A stretch of 25,576 nt of DNA, taken from the NCBI GenBank assembly GCA_964519355.1, contig CAZFJW010000008.1:1-25576 (forward strand). The letters run 5' to 3'. The stretch comes from CAZBEA01 sp964519355 (GTDB lineage: Bacteria > Patescibacteriota > Microgenomatia > Levybacterales > GWA1-39-11). Below the pieces are notes generated by a model. It saw only the letters and a list, made by a program, of their open reading frames with translations, was not told where the DNA came from and searched no databases. A program made the translations under genes and the position numbers. Shown piece after piece: positions 1 to 7,804 of the stretch. Position 1 is the stretch's first letter; each line of letters opens with the position of its first letter.

Positions 1-827
1 AGTTTTTTAAGTTCTTTTTTGGCTTTTTCAAATACATCTTTTGGCATTCCTGCTTTTTTAATTTTTTCATAGAGCTCTCGTATTTCGCTTCCTTCTTCTG
101 ACTCTCCTAATTCTTTTTCTATGGTCTTGAGTCTTTCTCTCAAAACTGCCTCTTTTGCACTCTTCTCGAATTGCTCGCTGGTTTTGTTAGAAATTTTACG
201 TTCAAGTTCAAGAACTTTCACCTCACGAGACAAAAAGTCTGAGATTTTTTCCAGTCTTTTCTGAAGATCCGACTCTTCAAGAATTTCTTGTCGTTCTGAT
301 CCCTTTATATCCAAAGTTGAAGCAATTTGATCTCCAAGCTCTTCAGCCGAAACCTCAGACATAATATTCATAAAGACCAGAAAATCTGCCTGCTTGCCCA
401 ATGCTAGGGCTTTTTTAAATTCTGAAATAAGATGATTAGTAAGAGCCTTAATTTCAGGAGAGTCTGTGTTTTGTTCTGAAATTTCCTCAATATCACCCAA
501 GAAATATCCCCCCTCATCTTGAACATTTGTAATTTTTACACGTGCCAGACCTTTAACCAGCGCATTCACTTCACCGTCAGATCGAATCATTCGCTCAATT
601 CTTGAAAGTGTTCCAATCTCAAAAAGATCTTCTGGAAATGGGTCATTTTGTCGAGGATTTTTCTGTAGCGCAAAGACTACAGTCCGTTCTCCATTGAATG
701 CATTTTCTAATGCTGCAAGGCTTTTAGGACGTCCGAAAGTAAGAATTGATTCTGTATGCGGAAATACGATTCCGTCGCGAATAGGGATAATTGGAGTAAG
801 CTTTTTAGGTGTAATTTCTTGTGTCAT
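1..827 (-). CDS. lon: ATP-dependent protease Lon, N-terminal part (runs off the window)
   Basis: This is the first 275 codons of a Lon protease, a cytoplasmic AAA+ serine protease that degrades misfolded and regulatory proteins. The start is ATG at 827 and the product begins MTQEITPKKLTPIIPIRDG. The N-terminal substrate-binding domain is recognisable from the order PIIPIRDGIVFP, then an EIGTLSRIERM segment (Lon family: vGt.a.i), then VNALVKGLARVKI. It is followed by a long charged helical region ending in the block EVKVLELERKISNKTSEQF, as in Lon proteins before the ATPase module. The ATPase and protease domains lie outside the window. A near-consensus promoter lies just upstream with a CIRCE-like inverted repeat, so heat-shock control by HrcA is likely. 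The predicted leader is only about 11 nt and no Shine-Dalgarno is visible. Confidence 0.93.
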   Translation of the reverse strand, partial: MTQEITPKKLTPIIPIRDGIVFPHTESILTFGRPKSLAALENAFNGERTVVFALQKNPRQNDPFPEDLFEIGTLSRIERMIRSDGEVNALVKGLARVKITNVQDEGGYFLGDIEEISEQNTDSPEIKALTNHLISEFKKALALGKQADFLVFMNIMSEVSAEELGDQIASTLDIKGSERQEILEESDLQKRLEKISDFLSREVKVLELERKISNKTSEQFEKSAKEAVLRERLKTIEKELGESEEGSEIRELYEKIKKAGMPKDVFEKAKKELKK

Positions 828-839
828 AGTTCGTAAGGA

Positions 840-873
840 TTAGCAGTTTATCAAAGCAATTGCTAATTGTCAA
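840..873 (-). promoter_or_regulatory. lon promoter with CIRCE-like HrcA operator
   Basis: On the minus strand, TTGACA (868-873) and TAAACT (845-850) are separated by 17 nt. The inverted repeat TTAGCAATT-N9-AACTGCTAA covers 840-866 and overlaps the spacer and the -10. The HrcA operator CIRCE is TTAGCACTC-N9-GAGTGCTAA. The outer six bases of both arms and the exact 9-nt spacing are conserved here, while the inner three bases differ. The position over the promoter is what a repressor needs. That HrcA binds is inference from known CIRCE biology. Confidence 0.75.
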
Positions 874-966
874 GGGAGTAAATACCTCTCTTTCAGTATA
901 AAAATACCGGAAGCCAAAATCAATACAGTAGAAAGCTGGGCTCAAAAGATCTATACTTTTTACTGG

Positions 967-1923
967 ATGCACCAACTCTTCAGAAAGAAAAGAAAATTAA
1001 TTACGATTCCCACTCTTGCTGTCCTTTCTGTTATGTTCTGGCCATTTATAATGCTCTCCTCGATTGTTTATTTTTTAAACAGTAGAGTTAAAAATTCATT
1101 TCTGAAATATTCGCTAGTTATGCTTTCTATACTCATCCTGATACCCGTAGGATTTGCATGGGCGTATGGATTTTTTGTAGCCAGCCCTGACCAAAAGCCT
1201 CCTATATTTACCCAGAACAAACAAAACCAGAAAGTCGCCGGAGCAAAAGATGAGAACGTTATTCCAAAGCAAAACAACAGTACAGATGACACCAAGGAAG
1301 AGGCTCAATTCGTAAAAGTCACAGATGGGGATACTATTGAAGTTACACTCAACGGCAAAACTGAAAAAATCAGAATCATCGGTATTAATACTCCTGAAAT
1401 TGTAGATCCAAGAAAAGCACCGGAGTGCCTTGGAAAAGAAGCATCTGATCAAGCTAAAAAAATATTTTCTAGCCAAAAGACTGTCATGCTTGAGAAAGAC
1501 CCCACCCAAAGCGAACGGGACAAATATAATAGGCTCCTGCGATTTGTATGGCTCAACAACGGAACAACTGACTACGGCAGACTTATTATCAGCCTAGGAT
1601 ACGCTCAAGAATATACATATGATCTTCCTTATAAATATCAAACCTTATACAAGGAGGAGCAGCAAAAGGCACAAGAACTAAAGGTAGGGCTGTGGAAAGA
1701 AGATGCGTGTGACACTTTTCAAGGTAATGCCCAAAATTCCCAAACAGCAGCGCTCCCAAATAATTTCGTGCCAGTCGGAAACGGAGATAAAGACTGCAAA
1801 GATTTCAGCACTCAAAGTGAAGCTCAAAGTTATTTCGATTCAAAGGGAGGAAGCATAACTCACAATGTAGACAATCTTGATGGAGCAGATAAGGATGGGA
1901 AGGTATGCGAAACACTTCCTTGA
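967..1923 (+). CDS. Membrane-anchored thermonuclease (SNase domain) with Excalibur tail
   Basis: The protein has 318 aa. Two hydrophobic segments (about residues 13-37 and 48-71) anchor it, so the rest is probably extracytoplasmic. A polar linker leads to a staphylococcal-nuclease domain at about 113-246: VTDGDTIEV (D120, D122), RIIGINTPE (R137, E144) and DKYNRLLRFVW (R189) match the Ca-binding and catalytic positions. The usual Asp of IDTPE is Asn141, a common variant. The C-terminus (274-318) is an Excalibur calcium-binding domain with DKDCKDF and a D-x-D-G-x-x-C-E end. Such secreted nucleases degrade environmental DNA, which could feed nucleotide salvage in a small-genome cell (inference). 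It is convergent with the next gene with no gap. No strong promoter or ribosome-binding site is evident upstream. Confidence 0.9.
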   Translation: MHQLFRKKRKLITIPTLAVLSVMFWPFIMLSSIVYFLNSRVKNSFLKYSLVMLSILILIPVGFAWAYGFFVASPDQKPPIFTQNKQNQKVAGAKDENVIPKQNNSTDDTKEEAQFVKVTDGDTIEVTLNGKTEKIRIIGINTPEIVDPRKAPECLGKEASDQAKKIFSSQKTVMLEKDPTQSERDKYNRLLRFVWLNNGTTDYGRLIISLGYAQEYTYDLPYKYQTLYKEEQQKAQELKVGLWKEDACDTFQGNAQNSQTAALPNNFVPVGNGDKDCKDFSTQSEAQSYFDSKGGSITHNVDNLDGADKDGKVCETLP

Positions 1924-2436
1924 TTAAATAGTTGTAGGAGGCGGACCCTGCACTGACGGCTCTTCCGGTGCAGTAGGCGCTTGAGGTTCAGGAGATGTCA
2001 CTGGCGCTGCAGGTGGTGGAGTCGATGACGGCGAAGAAGCAGATCCGGGCTTGGTGTATTTTGCACTTCCAAATCCAAGAATAAAATACCCCACAGGCAA
2101 AAACCATAACGCTATAATTCCAAAGACAGGAGTTTTGTTAAATACTTTGGCAAGGTCAAGTGAAAGCATAATGCTAATAGCAAAATTCACAACAGGCACA
2201 AAGAGTAAAAGAAGCCACCATGCAGGACGTCCAATTATCTGAAGGTATACTACCAAATTATAAATAGGAATCAGAACTGCCCATCCAGGTCTGCCTGCCT
2301 TCACAAAGATTTTCCAGCTTGCTACCAAATATGCAATGCTAATTATTGAGAGAACAATTAGATAAACAACGAAAATTGGACCAAGAATGCTCGAGGAGGG
2401 AGCAGGATCGGCTACTAGGATCTCTGAATAGTCCAT
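1924..2436 (-). CDS. DUF5684-type small membrane protein with Pro-rich tail
   Basis: The protein has 170 aa. Hydrophobic segments lie at about residues 17-40, 52-66, 72-94 and 103-124. The GRPGWAVLIPIYNLVVYLQI and GRPAWWLLL blocks with FVPVVNFAISI are characteristic of the DUF5684 family (KAGxpGWaaiiPiYN). A low-complexity Pro/Ala/Ser tail follows from about residue 130, probably a disordered cytoplasmic or surface extension. The function is unknown; family members often sit near signal peptidases or secretion genes, but no such neighbour is seen here. It is convergent with the nuclease gene and transcribed away from tRNA-Gln. Confidence 0.8.
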   Translation of the reverse strand: MDYSEILVADPAPSSSILGPIFVVYLIVLSIISIAYLVASWKIFVKAGRPGWAVLIPIYNLVVYLQIIGRPAWWLLLLFVPVVNFAISIMLSLDLAKVFNKTPVFGIIALWFLPVGYFILGFGSAKYTKPGSASSPSSTPPPAAPVTSPEPQAPTAPEEPSVQGPPPTTI

Positions 2437-2482
2437 ATCTAATCTTTACTCTTCTAAAATTCAAAATGCAAGTGTTTTTTTG

Positions 2483-2523
2483 TGGCAAAGTGGATTCGTA
2501 TTTAGTACAATAACCAATACGAA
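2483..2523 (+). promoter_or_regulatory. Probable tRNA-Gln promoter with flanking inverted repeat
   Basis: TGGCAA (2483-2488), a 17-nt spacer and TACAAT (2506-2511) lie about 30 nt upstream of the tRNA. The -35 match is weak and the -10 is good. An 8-bp inverted repeat, TTCGTATT (2495-2502) and AATACGAA (2516-2523), brackets the -10. It could be an operator or a recombinase arm site, but no role can be assigned from one copy. Confidence 0.45.
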
Positions 2524-2541
2524 ATCGTAAGATTGAATCAT

Positions 2542-2612
2542 TGCCGATTCGTCTAATGGTAGGACAACGGATTCTGGATCCGTTTATTGGGGTTCGAATC
2601 CCTGATCGGCAG
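2542..2612 (+). tRNA. tRNA-Gln (anticodon CTG)
   Basis: The cloverleaf can be drawn in full. The acceptor stem is TGCCGAT (2542-2548) with ATCGGCA (2605-2611) and the discriminator G is at 2612. The D-stem is GTCT/GGAC. The anticodon stem is ACGGA/TCCGT with loop TTCTGGA, giving anticodon CTG at 2574-2576. The variable loop has 4 nt, and the T-arm carries loop TTCGAAT. T at position 1 and discriminator G suit a glutamine tRNA. CCA is not encoded. The 3' end is the integration target of the adjacent element, and the tRNA stays intact because the integrated DNA supplies the same bases at the core. The 3' end of the recombinase gene is read antisense through it. Confidence 0.95.
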
Positions 2613-4103
2613 CACGTTACGCGTCTTTTGATACTCCGCTATTGCTTGAAAGATGTCTCTGAGGCTATTCTGCACTGTTCCATCCCGCAATGAGAGGTTT
2701 GAAAATACAAAATTTAACAAGTAGCGTTTTTCATCTGGCTTTCGAACCTCAAAGATGGATGAAGCTAGATTAGCAACATCTAACACCATACATCCAAAAT
2801 CTACATATTTCTTATCTGCTATTCTGTGCTTCTGCACTTTATCATCTAATACTTTTTGTTCATCCAGGAATTTCCCACGCTTTCTATGAAAGGTTTCTTC
2901 ATCAATTAAGCCATCCAGCTTATCATCATATATTTGGTCTAGGTTACTCTGAACCTGCATGAGTCGAGCATTAATTTCACTCAATGCTTTCTCTCGAAAT
3001 TCTATTTGATGAAAGTGTCCTTCTTTTAGTTTTTGTTTAAGCATCTCCGTGGTCTCCTTATCTAAGTTTAGATGGATAAATTCATCTATAATCTGGTTTT
3101 GTATTTTCTCCTCTCTAACAACACCTTTTTGTGAGCACTCTTTAAAATGAGTACAGCGATAATAAATCCATTCATGTACCTTCCCATTTCCCTTATTGGT
3201 CTTTGTTCGTTTTTCGGCTGTTATTTGGCAATTGCATTCCCCACAACGCATAGTTCTTTGATAGGTGAAAACATGCTTCGTATAAGATGGGATAAATTCT
3301 CCATTTTTAGTTCTTCTCAACATAGCTTGGACTTGCTGATATAATTGTTCATCAATTAGAGGAGTGAATGAGCCACGGTATAATTTATTATTCCATGGAA
3401 TCATGCCGTAATAGATAGGATTATTTAATATTCGATGATAATTACTCTTCGTGAGAGGTTTTCCGCTATATGATTTAAATCCTTCAGAATCCAGTTTGTT
3501 TTTGAGAGTTTTAAGGGAATATTTACCAGATGCGTATAGTTGAAACGTTCTTTGTACAAATGGCACTGTAGCCTCATCAGGAACGAGCACTTTATTTACC
3601 TTTTTATATCCAGTTGGCGTTGAACCGCCTGGCCATTTTCCTTCATCAAGCATTCCTCGTTGACCTTTTTTCACTTCATCAGAAAGATTATCAATGTAAT
3701 TCTTTGCAAGGATTGCTTTTATATCGAATTGAAACTTTGCGTGGGAGTTGGAGTTTTTACTGAGTACAAAGTTATCTCGGGAGAAAACAAATTCTTTATC
3801 GTAATTATTTACTAAATCGTATGCGAGAACAATGTCTTTTAAGTTTCTGGTTAATCTATCTGGTTTTTCAATATATGCGTATTTTACGCTGGGGTGTTTC
3901 TTTAAATATTCAATTACTTCATTAAACTCGTCTCGTTTTTCACTAGACTTTGCGGATTCAACAATATTGAACTCCTTGACGATTTTTCTACCATCTTTTG
4001 CGGCAATTTCTTGATTCAGTTTAGCCTGTTGAGACAAGGAATATCCCTCATCTTGTTGCTTGGAGCTAATACGATTAACACTAATTGCATCCTCTTGACC
4101 CAT
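2553..4103 (-). CDS. Large serine recombinase (integrase of the element)
   Basis: The protein has 516 aa as integrated. The N-terminal resolvase-type catalytic domain (about 1-150) carries the nucleophile region VNRISS (Ser13 likely, with Arg11) and the EKPDRLTRNL arginine motif. A Recombinase domain follows (about 155-270, GGSTPTGYKKV). Next is a zinc ribbon (MRCGECNCQ ... YYRCTHFKECSQKG) and a coiled-coil stretch (about 375-430), the usual large serine integrase order. The reading frame crosses attL and ends inside tRNA-Gln, so the last 18 residues (PIRDSNPNKRIQNPLSYH) are chromosomal. In the circle the same frame continues into a 36-residue tail beginning ALLNSFQTYD and ending HPRAYVS, giving 534 aa. 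The integrated protein is therefore a C-terminal variant. Its promoter is almost leaderless. Confidence 0.95.
   Translation of the reverse strand: MGQEDAISVNRISSKQQDEGYSLSQQAKLNQEIAAKDGRKIVKEFNIVESAKSSEKRDEFNEVIEYLKKHPSVKYAYIEKPDRLTRNLKDIVLAYDLVNNYDKEFVFSRDNFVLSKNSNSHAKFQFDIKAILAKNYIDNLSDEVKKGQRGMLDEGKWPGGSTPTGYKKVNKVLVPDEATVPFVQRTFQLYASGKYSLKTLKNKLDSEGFKSYSGKPLTKSNYHRILNNPIYYGMIPWNNKLYRGSFTPLIDEQLYQQVQAMLRRTKNGEFIPSYTKHVFTYQRTMRCGECNCQITAEKRTKTNKGNGKVHEWIYYRCTHFKECSQKGVVREEKIQNQIIDEFIHLNLDKETTEMLKQKLKEGHFHQIEFREKALSEINARLMQVQSNLDQIYDDKLDGLIDEETFHRKRGKFLDEQKVLDDKVQKHRIADKKYVDFGCMVLDVANLASSIFEVRKPDEKRYLLNFVFSNLSLRDGTVQNSLRDIFQAIAEYQKTRNVLPIRDSNPNKRIQNPLSYH
2610..2614. other. attL core (CAGCA) at the tRNA-Gln 3' end
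   Basis: The core is the longest string common to the left junction, the right junction and the internal attP copy. Left of it the sequence is tRNA-Gln; right of it is element DNA identical, in reverse complement, to 9158-9257. A short core with little outside identity is normal for serine integrases, which exchange at a central dinucleotide. The exact dinucleotide cannot be fixed by eye. Confidence 0.8.
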
Positions 4104-4111
4104 ACCGATTC

Positions 4112-4140
4112 ATTTTCGTTGGGACCACAAAGATTGTCAA
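4112..4140 (-). promoter_or_regulatory. Recombinase promoter, near-leaderless
   Basis: TTGACA (4135-4140), a 17-nt spacer and GAAAAT (4112-4117) precede the ATG at 4103. The expected start of transcription is about 4105, which leaves almost no leader and no Shine-Dalgarno. It faces away from the csoR promoter across a short divergent gap. Confidence 0.6.
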
Positions 4141-4171
4141 TATGGCGTCCAGGACGGACTTTCAAACCTTA

Positions 4172-4219
4172 TTGACATAGATATTTTACAATGATAACAT
4201 ATCCCTCATAGGGGGATAT
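4172..4219 (+). promoter_or_regulatory. Copper operon promoter and CsoR operator
   Basis: TTGACA (4172-4177), a 17-nt spacer and TAACAT (4195-4200) form the promoter. An inverted repeat ATATCCC-(7 nt)-GGGATAT occupies 4199-4219, overlapping the -10, the start of transcription and the ribosome-binding site AGGGGG, and ending one base before the csoR ATG. The G/C tract plus AT-rich ends resembles known CsoR sites. Autorepression relieved by Cu(I) is inferred from the family. Confidence 0.8.
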
Positions 4220-4492
4220 ATGGCATACAGACCAAAAGACACTCACGAAAGAATTACACACCGCCTCAAGATTGCAAGAGGACACCTTGATAAGGTTATT
4301 AAAATGATGGAGGAAGACGCATACTGCATTGATGTTATGCATCAAATTCAAGCTGTAGAAAGTGGATTGAAGGGTACAGGAAATCTTCTCTTAGAAAACC
4401 ACTTGAAAGGTTGTGTATCAGATGCAATTAAAGAAGGTGACGCAGATAAGTCTATAGAGGAGATTATGCAGGTATTTAAGAAAAAATCTTAG
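4220..4492 (+). CDS. csoR: CsoR-type copper-sensing repressor
   Basis: The protein has 90 aa, the usual length for the CsoR/RcnR family of all-helical DNA-binding metal sensors. The Cu(I) ligand set Cys-His-Cys is present: C36 (DAYC), H61 and C65 (ENHLKGC), the same spacing as in Mycobacterium CsoR. The N-terminal HERITHRLKIARGHLDKVIKMM helix fits family position 1. It is the first gene of the copper operon and directly follows a matching inverted-repeat operator, so it should repress its own operon until Cu(I) binds. The family also includes nickel, sulfide and formaldehyde sensors; the C-H-C set and the copper genes downstream make copper the best reading. Confidence 0.93.
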   Translation: MAYRPKDTHERITHRLKIARGHLDKVIKMMEEDAYCIDVMHQIQAVESGLKGTGNLLLENHLKGCVSDAIKEGDADKSIEEIMQVFKKKS

Positions 4493-4515
4493 TTAACGAT
4501 TGGAGGTGAAAATTT

Positions 4516-5160
4516 ATGGATGAAAAACTGAAATATGGCTTAGGAGGATTATTAATCGGAGGAATTCTCGTCTGGGTAACTGCGATGACCATTGTCAATT
4601 CAAATAACACAAATATGATGGGGATGATGGGACTTAGAAACGCTACACAACAAGGCTCGACTCAAAACACAAATGGTATTGACGCTCATTTCATTGAGCA
4701 GATGATACCTCACCATGACGACGCTATTACGATGGCAAAACTCGCACAGGCAAAAGCTCAAAAACCTAAAATTAAGCAATTGGCGGAGGATATTATTTCA
4801 TCTCAAGGGCAGGAAATCAGCCAGATGAAAGCATGGTATCAAAGCTGGTTTGGTAAAGAAGTTCCATCAAATAGTAATGTAATGGGTCAGCATGGCATGA
4901 TGCAAAGTGGCTCGATGCATATGGGAATGATGGGTAACGACACGGACATGACAAGGCTTGAAAACGCACAGGATTTTGACAAAGCCTTTATTGAAGAGAT
5001 GATACCTCATCACCAGATGGCAGTAATGATGGCGAATATGCTCAAAAGCCAAACACAAAGACCAGAAATGAAAAAGTTAGCAGATGACATTGTCACTGCT
5101 CAAACTAAAGAGATTAGTGAAATGAGACAGTGGTATCAAGATTGGGGTTATACACAGTAA
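4516..5160 (+). CDS. Membrane-anchored tandem DUF305 copper-binding protein
   Basis: The protein has 214 aa. One N-terminal hydrophobic segment (about 8-27) anchors it, placing the rest outside the cytoplasmic membrane. Two DUF305 (ferritin-like fold) repeats follow: the first at about 56-112 with FIEQMIPHHDDAI and WY, the second at about 154-212 with FIEEMIPHHQMAV and WY. Both keep the His-His pair (H66/H67 and H165/H166). Met/His-rich stretches MMGMMG and MHMGMMG lie at the N-terminal side and between the repeats and are typical Cu(I)-binding sequences. DUF305 proteins commonly accompany copper resistance genes. The start is supported by GGAGGTG about 7 nt upstream. A metal-storage role outside the membrane is inferred. 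Confidence 0.88.
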   Translation: MDEKLKYGLGGLLIGGILVWVTAMTIVNSNNTNMMGMMGLRNATQQGSTQNTNGIDAHFIEQMIPHHDDAITMAKLAQAKAQKPKIKQLAEDIISSQGQEISQMKAWYQSWFGKEVPSNSNVMGQHGMMQSGSMHMGMMGNDTDMTRLENAQDFDKAFIEEMIPHHQMAVMMANMLKSQTQRPEMKKLADDIVTAQTKEISEMRQWYQDWGYTQ

Positions 5161-5207
5161 TCTTTTTAGGAGAGGTGCATTTTTGCACTTCTTCCAAGGA
5201 GATAACT

Positions 5208-5573
5208 ATGGAACTAGATAAAATACTCGTTACATTATTCAGTGTTGGTGGGATTGCTTTTACTTATTGGTTTTTTCTCATGAGAAAGGACGAGGAAGCT
5301 GTAGTAGTAAAAAGCAATAGTGTTGATATTAAAGTTGAGGGTGGTTATTCTCCTAGTGTTATTTCTATTCCGAAAGGCAAAACGACAACTATTAACTTTT
5401 TCCGTAAAGACCCTAGCTCATGTCTTGAAGAAGTCGTTTTACCTGATTTCAAAATCAGAAAATACTTACCCTTAAACAAAACGACTGCAATTAGAATTAC
5501 ACCAAAGGAAAGTGGAACTTACGAAATATCATGTGGCATGAATATGTTTCATGGGAAAATAAAGGTTGAATAA
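5208..5573 (+). CDS. Membrane-anchored cupredoxin-like protein
   Basis: The product has 121 aa from the ATG at 5208, chosen because AAGGAGAT precedes it; a longer frame upstream lacks support. An N-terminal hydrophobic helix (about 5-22) anchors a cupredoxin fold (about 33-121). Typical features are the [24 protein letters not shown] strands, SCLEEVV, and the C-terminal loop [15 protein letters not shown], where C, M and H are candidate copper ligands. This is the short one-domain cupredoxin often found beside or fused to CopA-type ATPases. A related domain is fused to the membrane protein at 7805-8947, whose loop reads FMCSMGMYRG. It probably receives or buffers copper exported by CopA; that partner assignment is inference. 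The stop lies one base before the copA ATG. Confidence 0.85.
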   Translation: MELDKILVTLFSVGGIAFTYWFFLMRKDEEAVVVKSNSVDIKVEGGYSPSVISIPKGKTTTINFFRKDPSSCLEEVVLPDFKIRKYLPLNKTTAIRITPKESGTYEISCGMNMFHGKIKVE

Positions 5574-5574
5574 T

Positions 5575-7797
5575 ATGGCAGAAACAAAGCAATCGTTTCC
5601 AATTAAAGGTATGCACTGCGCTTCATGTGTCAAAGTAACAGAGCGAGCTTTGAAAAAAGTTCCAGGAGTTAAAGATGCAGTAGTCAACCTTGCAACTGAA
5701 AAAGCAACTGTTACATTTGATAAAGATAACTGCACCCCTCAACAACTCGCTGACTCAATCGCAAAGACTGGATACACACTTGAGCTTGAAGAAAAAAGTG
5801 AAGCACTTGCAGAAGCAGAAAAGAAAAAAGAGCTCCAGACACTTCGTAATAAAGTTATAGTCAGCCTGGTTCTCGGTGGGTTAATTTTATGGGGAAGTTT
5901 TCCAGGACTTATGAATACAGCTCCTGCATTTCTCCATAACTTCTGGCTTCAGCTTCTTTTAGCAACGCCTGTGCAATTCTGGGCTGGTTCAGAGTTCTAT
6001 AGAACAGCTATTGCAGCCTTAAAACATAGAACATCTAACATGGATACTCTTGTTGCGTTAGGAACAACTGTTGCATATTTTTACTCAGCGTTTGTAACTA
6101 TCTTCCCTAGTTTTTTTATGGGATTGGGTGTGGAGATAATGCCATATTTTGATGTAGCGACAATTGTTATTGGTCTTATCTTGCTCGGTCGCTATTTTGA
6201 AGCAAAGGCAAAAGCTGGGACATCAGGAGCAATTAAGAAACTTGTTGAGCTCCAAGCAAAAACAGCTCGAGTTATTAAAGATGGAAAAGAAACAGATATA
6301 CCCATTGAACAAGTTCAAGTTGGGGATATTTTAAGAGTAAGACCTGGTGAAAAAATACCTGTTGATGGACAGATAGTTGATGGAGAGTCATCAATTGATG
6401 AGTCAATGATTAGTGGGGAAAGCATTCCAGTTGATAAGGCAAAAGGTGATATGGTTATTGGCTCTACAATGAACAAAGCGGGCACTTTTACATATAAAGC
6501 AATGAAAGTAGGTTCTGACACAATGCTTGCTCAAATTATTAAACTCGTTCAAGAAGCACAAGGTAGCAAGGCTCCCATTCAGAGACTTGCTGATACAGTA
6601 TCCTCATATTTTGTTCCTATCGTTATTATGCTTGCCTTTGCAACTTTTGGTATCTGGTATGTATTTGGCACTTCTCCCGCTTTTCTGTACGCTATGCTCA
6701 ATACAGTAGCTGTTCTTATTATTGCTTGTCCGTGTGCTATGGGGCTTGCTACCCCAACAGCTATCATGGTTGGAACTGGTTTAGGGGCTGAGAAAGGTAT
6801 ATTGATTAAAGATGCTGAAAGTTTGGAGCTAGCAAATAAAATAAAGGCAGTAGTCTTTGATAAAACTGGAACTTTAACAAATGGAAAGCCAGAAGTAACA
6901 ACGATTGTTCCGCTTAGCACCTATAAAAAGGAAGACATTCTTTTGCTTGCTGCATCAATTGAAAAAGGTTCCGAACATTCATTAGCAGATGCAATTGTAA
7001 AGAAAGCAGAGGAAGAAAAAGTAAAGCTGTCCTCTATTACAAAGTTTCAAGCAATTGCTGGGTTTGGTGTAGAAGGAATGATTAGTAGTAAAAGGGTTGT
7101 TCTTGGCAATAGAAAATTAATGGACAGAGAAAAGGTTGACTTTAAAACATCAGTAGAGCAAATTTCTAAATTAGAGGGTGAGGGAAAAACCGTTATGTTA
7201 TTGGCCGTGAACGGAAAAATGGCAGGTTTGATTGCAGTTGAAGATACCATAAAATCTACTGCAAAAGTGAGTGTCAAGGCACTTTTCCAAAGAGGAATTG
7301 AAGTTATTATGATTACTGGCGACAATCAAAGAACTGCAGACGCAATTGCTCAAAAGTTAGGTATTAAACGAGTTCTTGCTGAGGTATTACCACAGGAAAA
7401 GGAAGCAGAAATACAAAAAATAAAGGCAGAAGGAAAAATAACTGCTATGATTGGAGATGGTATAAATGATGCTCCTGCCCTTGCAGCAGCAGATGTTGGG
7501 ATTGCCATGGGCTCGGGAACAGATGTGGCAATCGAAGCGGCAGACATTATTTTAGTAAGTAAAGATTTGCAAGCAGTATCTTCTGCTATTGAATTATCAA
7601 AGAAGACTATGAGAACGATTAAAATGAATTTATTCTGGGCTTTTGGATATAATGTAATACTTATACCTGTTGCAATGGGCGTTCTGTATCCATTCTTTGG
7701 GATACTATTGAACCCAATTTTTGCATCAGTAGCCATGGCACTATCGTCAATTTCTGTGGTAGGGAATTCACTACTATTAAGAAGAGCAAGAATATAA
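5575..7797 (+). CDS. copA: Cu(I)-exporting P1B-type ATPase
   Basis: The protein has 740 aa from the ATG at 5575; a TTG 9 bases earlier is in frame but lacks support. It pumps Cu(I) out of the cytoplasm using ATP. Domains in order are one HMA domain with GMHCASC (C15, C18), the first membrane helices (about 93-205), the actuator domain with SGES (280-283), the CPC metal-binding helix ([10 protein letters not shown]385/C387), the phosphorylation site DKTGTLT (D429), the nucleotide domain, MITGDN and GDGINDAPA hinge motifs, and last helices with YN (in AFGYNVI) and [12 protein letters not shown], the Cu(I)-subgroup signature. The class signature usually reads SEHPLA; here it is SEHSLA, with H468 kept and Pro replaced by Ser469. 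It is within the csoR operon and followed after 7 nt by the next gene. Confidence 0.96.
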   Translation: MAETKQSFPIKGMHCASCVKVTERALKKVPGVKDAVVNLATEKATVTFDKDNCTPQQLADSIAKTGYTLELEEKSEALAEAEKKKELQTLRNKVIVSLVLGGLILWGSFPGLMNTAPAFLHNFWLQLLLATPVQFWAGSEFYRTAIAALKHRTSNMDTLVALGTTVAYFYSAFVTIFPSFFMGLGVEIMPYFDVATIVIGLILLGRYFEAKAKAGTSGAIKKLVELQAKTARVIKDGKETDIPIEQVQVGDILRVRPGEKIPVDGQIVDGESSIDESMISGESIPVDKAKGDMVIGSTMNKAGTFTYKAMKVGSDTMLAQIIKLVQEAQGSKAPIQRLADTVSSYFVPIVIMLAFATFGIWYVFGTSPAFLYAMLNTVAVLIIACPCAMGLATPTAIMVGTGLGAEKGILIKDAESLELANKIKAVVFDKTGTLTNGKPEVTTIVPLSTYKKEDILLLAASIEKGSEHSLADAIVKKAEEEKVKLSSITKFQAIAGFGVEGMISSKRVVLGNRKLMDREKVDFKTSVEQISKLEGEGKTVMLLAVNGKMAGLIAVEDTIKSTAKVSVKALFQRGIEVIMITGDNQRTADAIAQKLGIKRVLAEVLPQEKEAEIQKIKAEGKITAMIGDGINDAPALAAADVGIAMGSGTDVAIEAADIILVSKDLQAVSSAIELSKKTMRTIKMNLFWAFGYNVILIPVAMGVLYPFFGILLNPIFASVAMALSSISVVGNSLLLRRARI

Positions 7798-7804
7798 AAC
7801 CTTT

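Noticed and set aside
2553..2610. Native recombinase C-terminus PIRDSNPNKRIQNPLSYH.
   Set aside because: These codons are antisense to tRNA-Gln and lie outside the element; the attP form has a different 36-residue tail present at both other copies.
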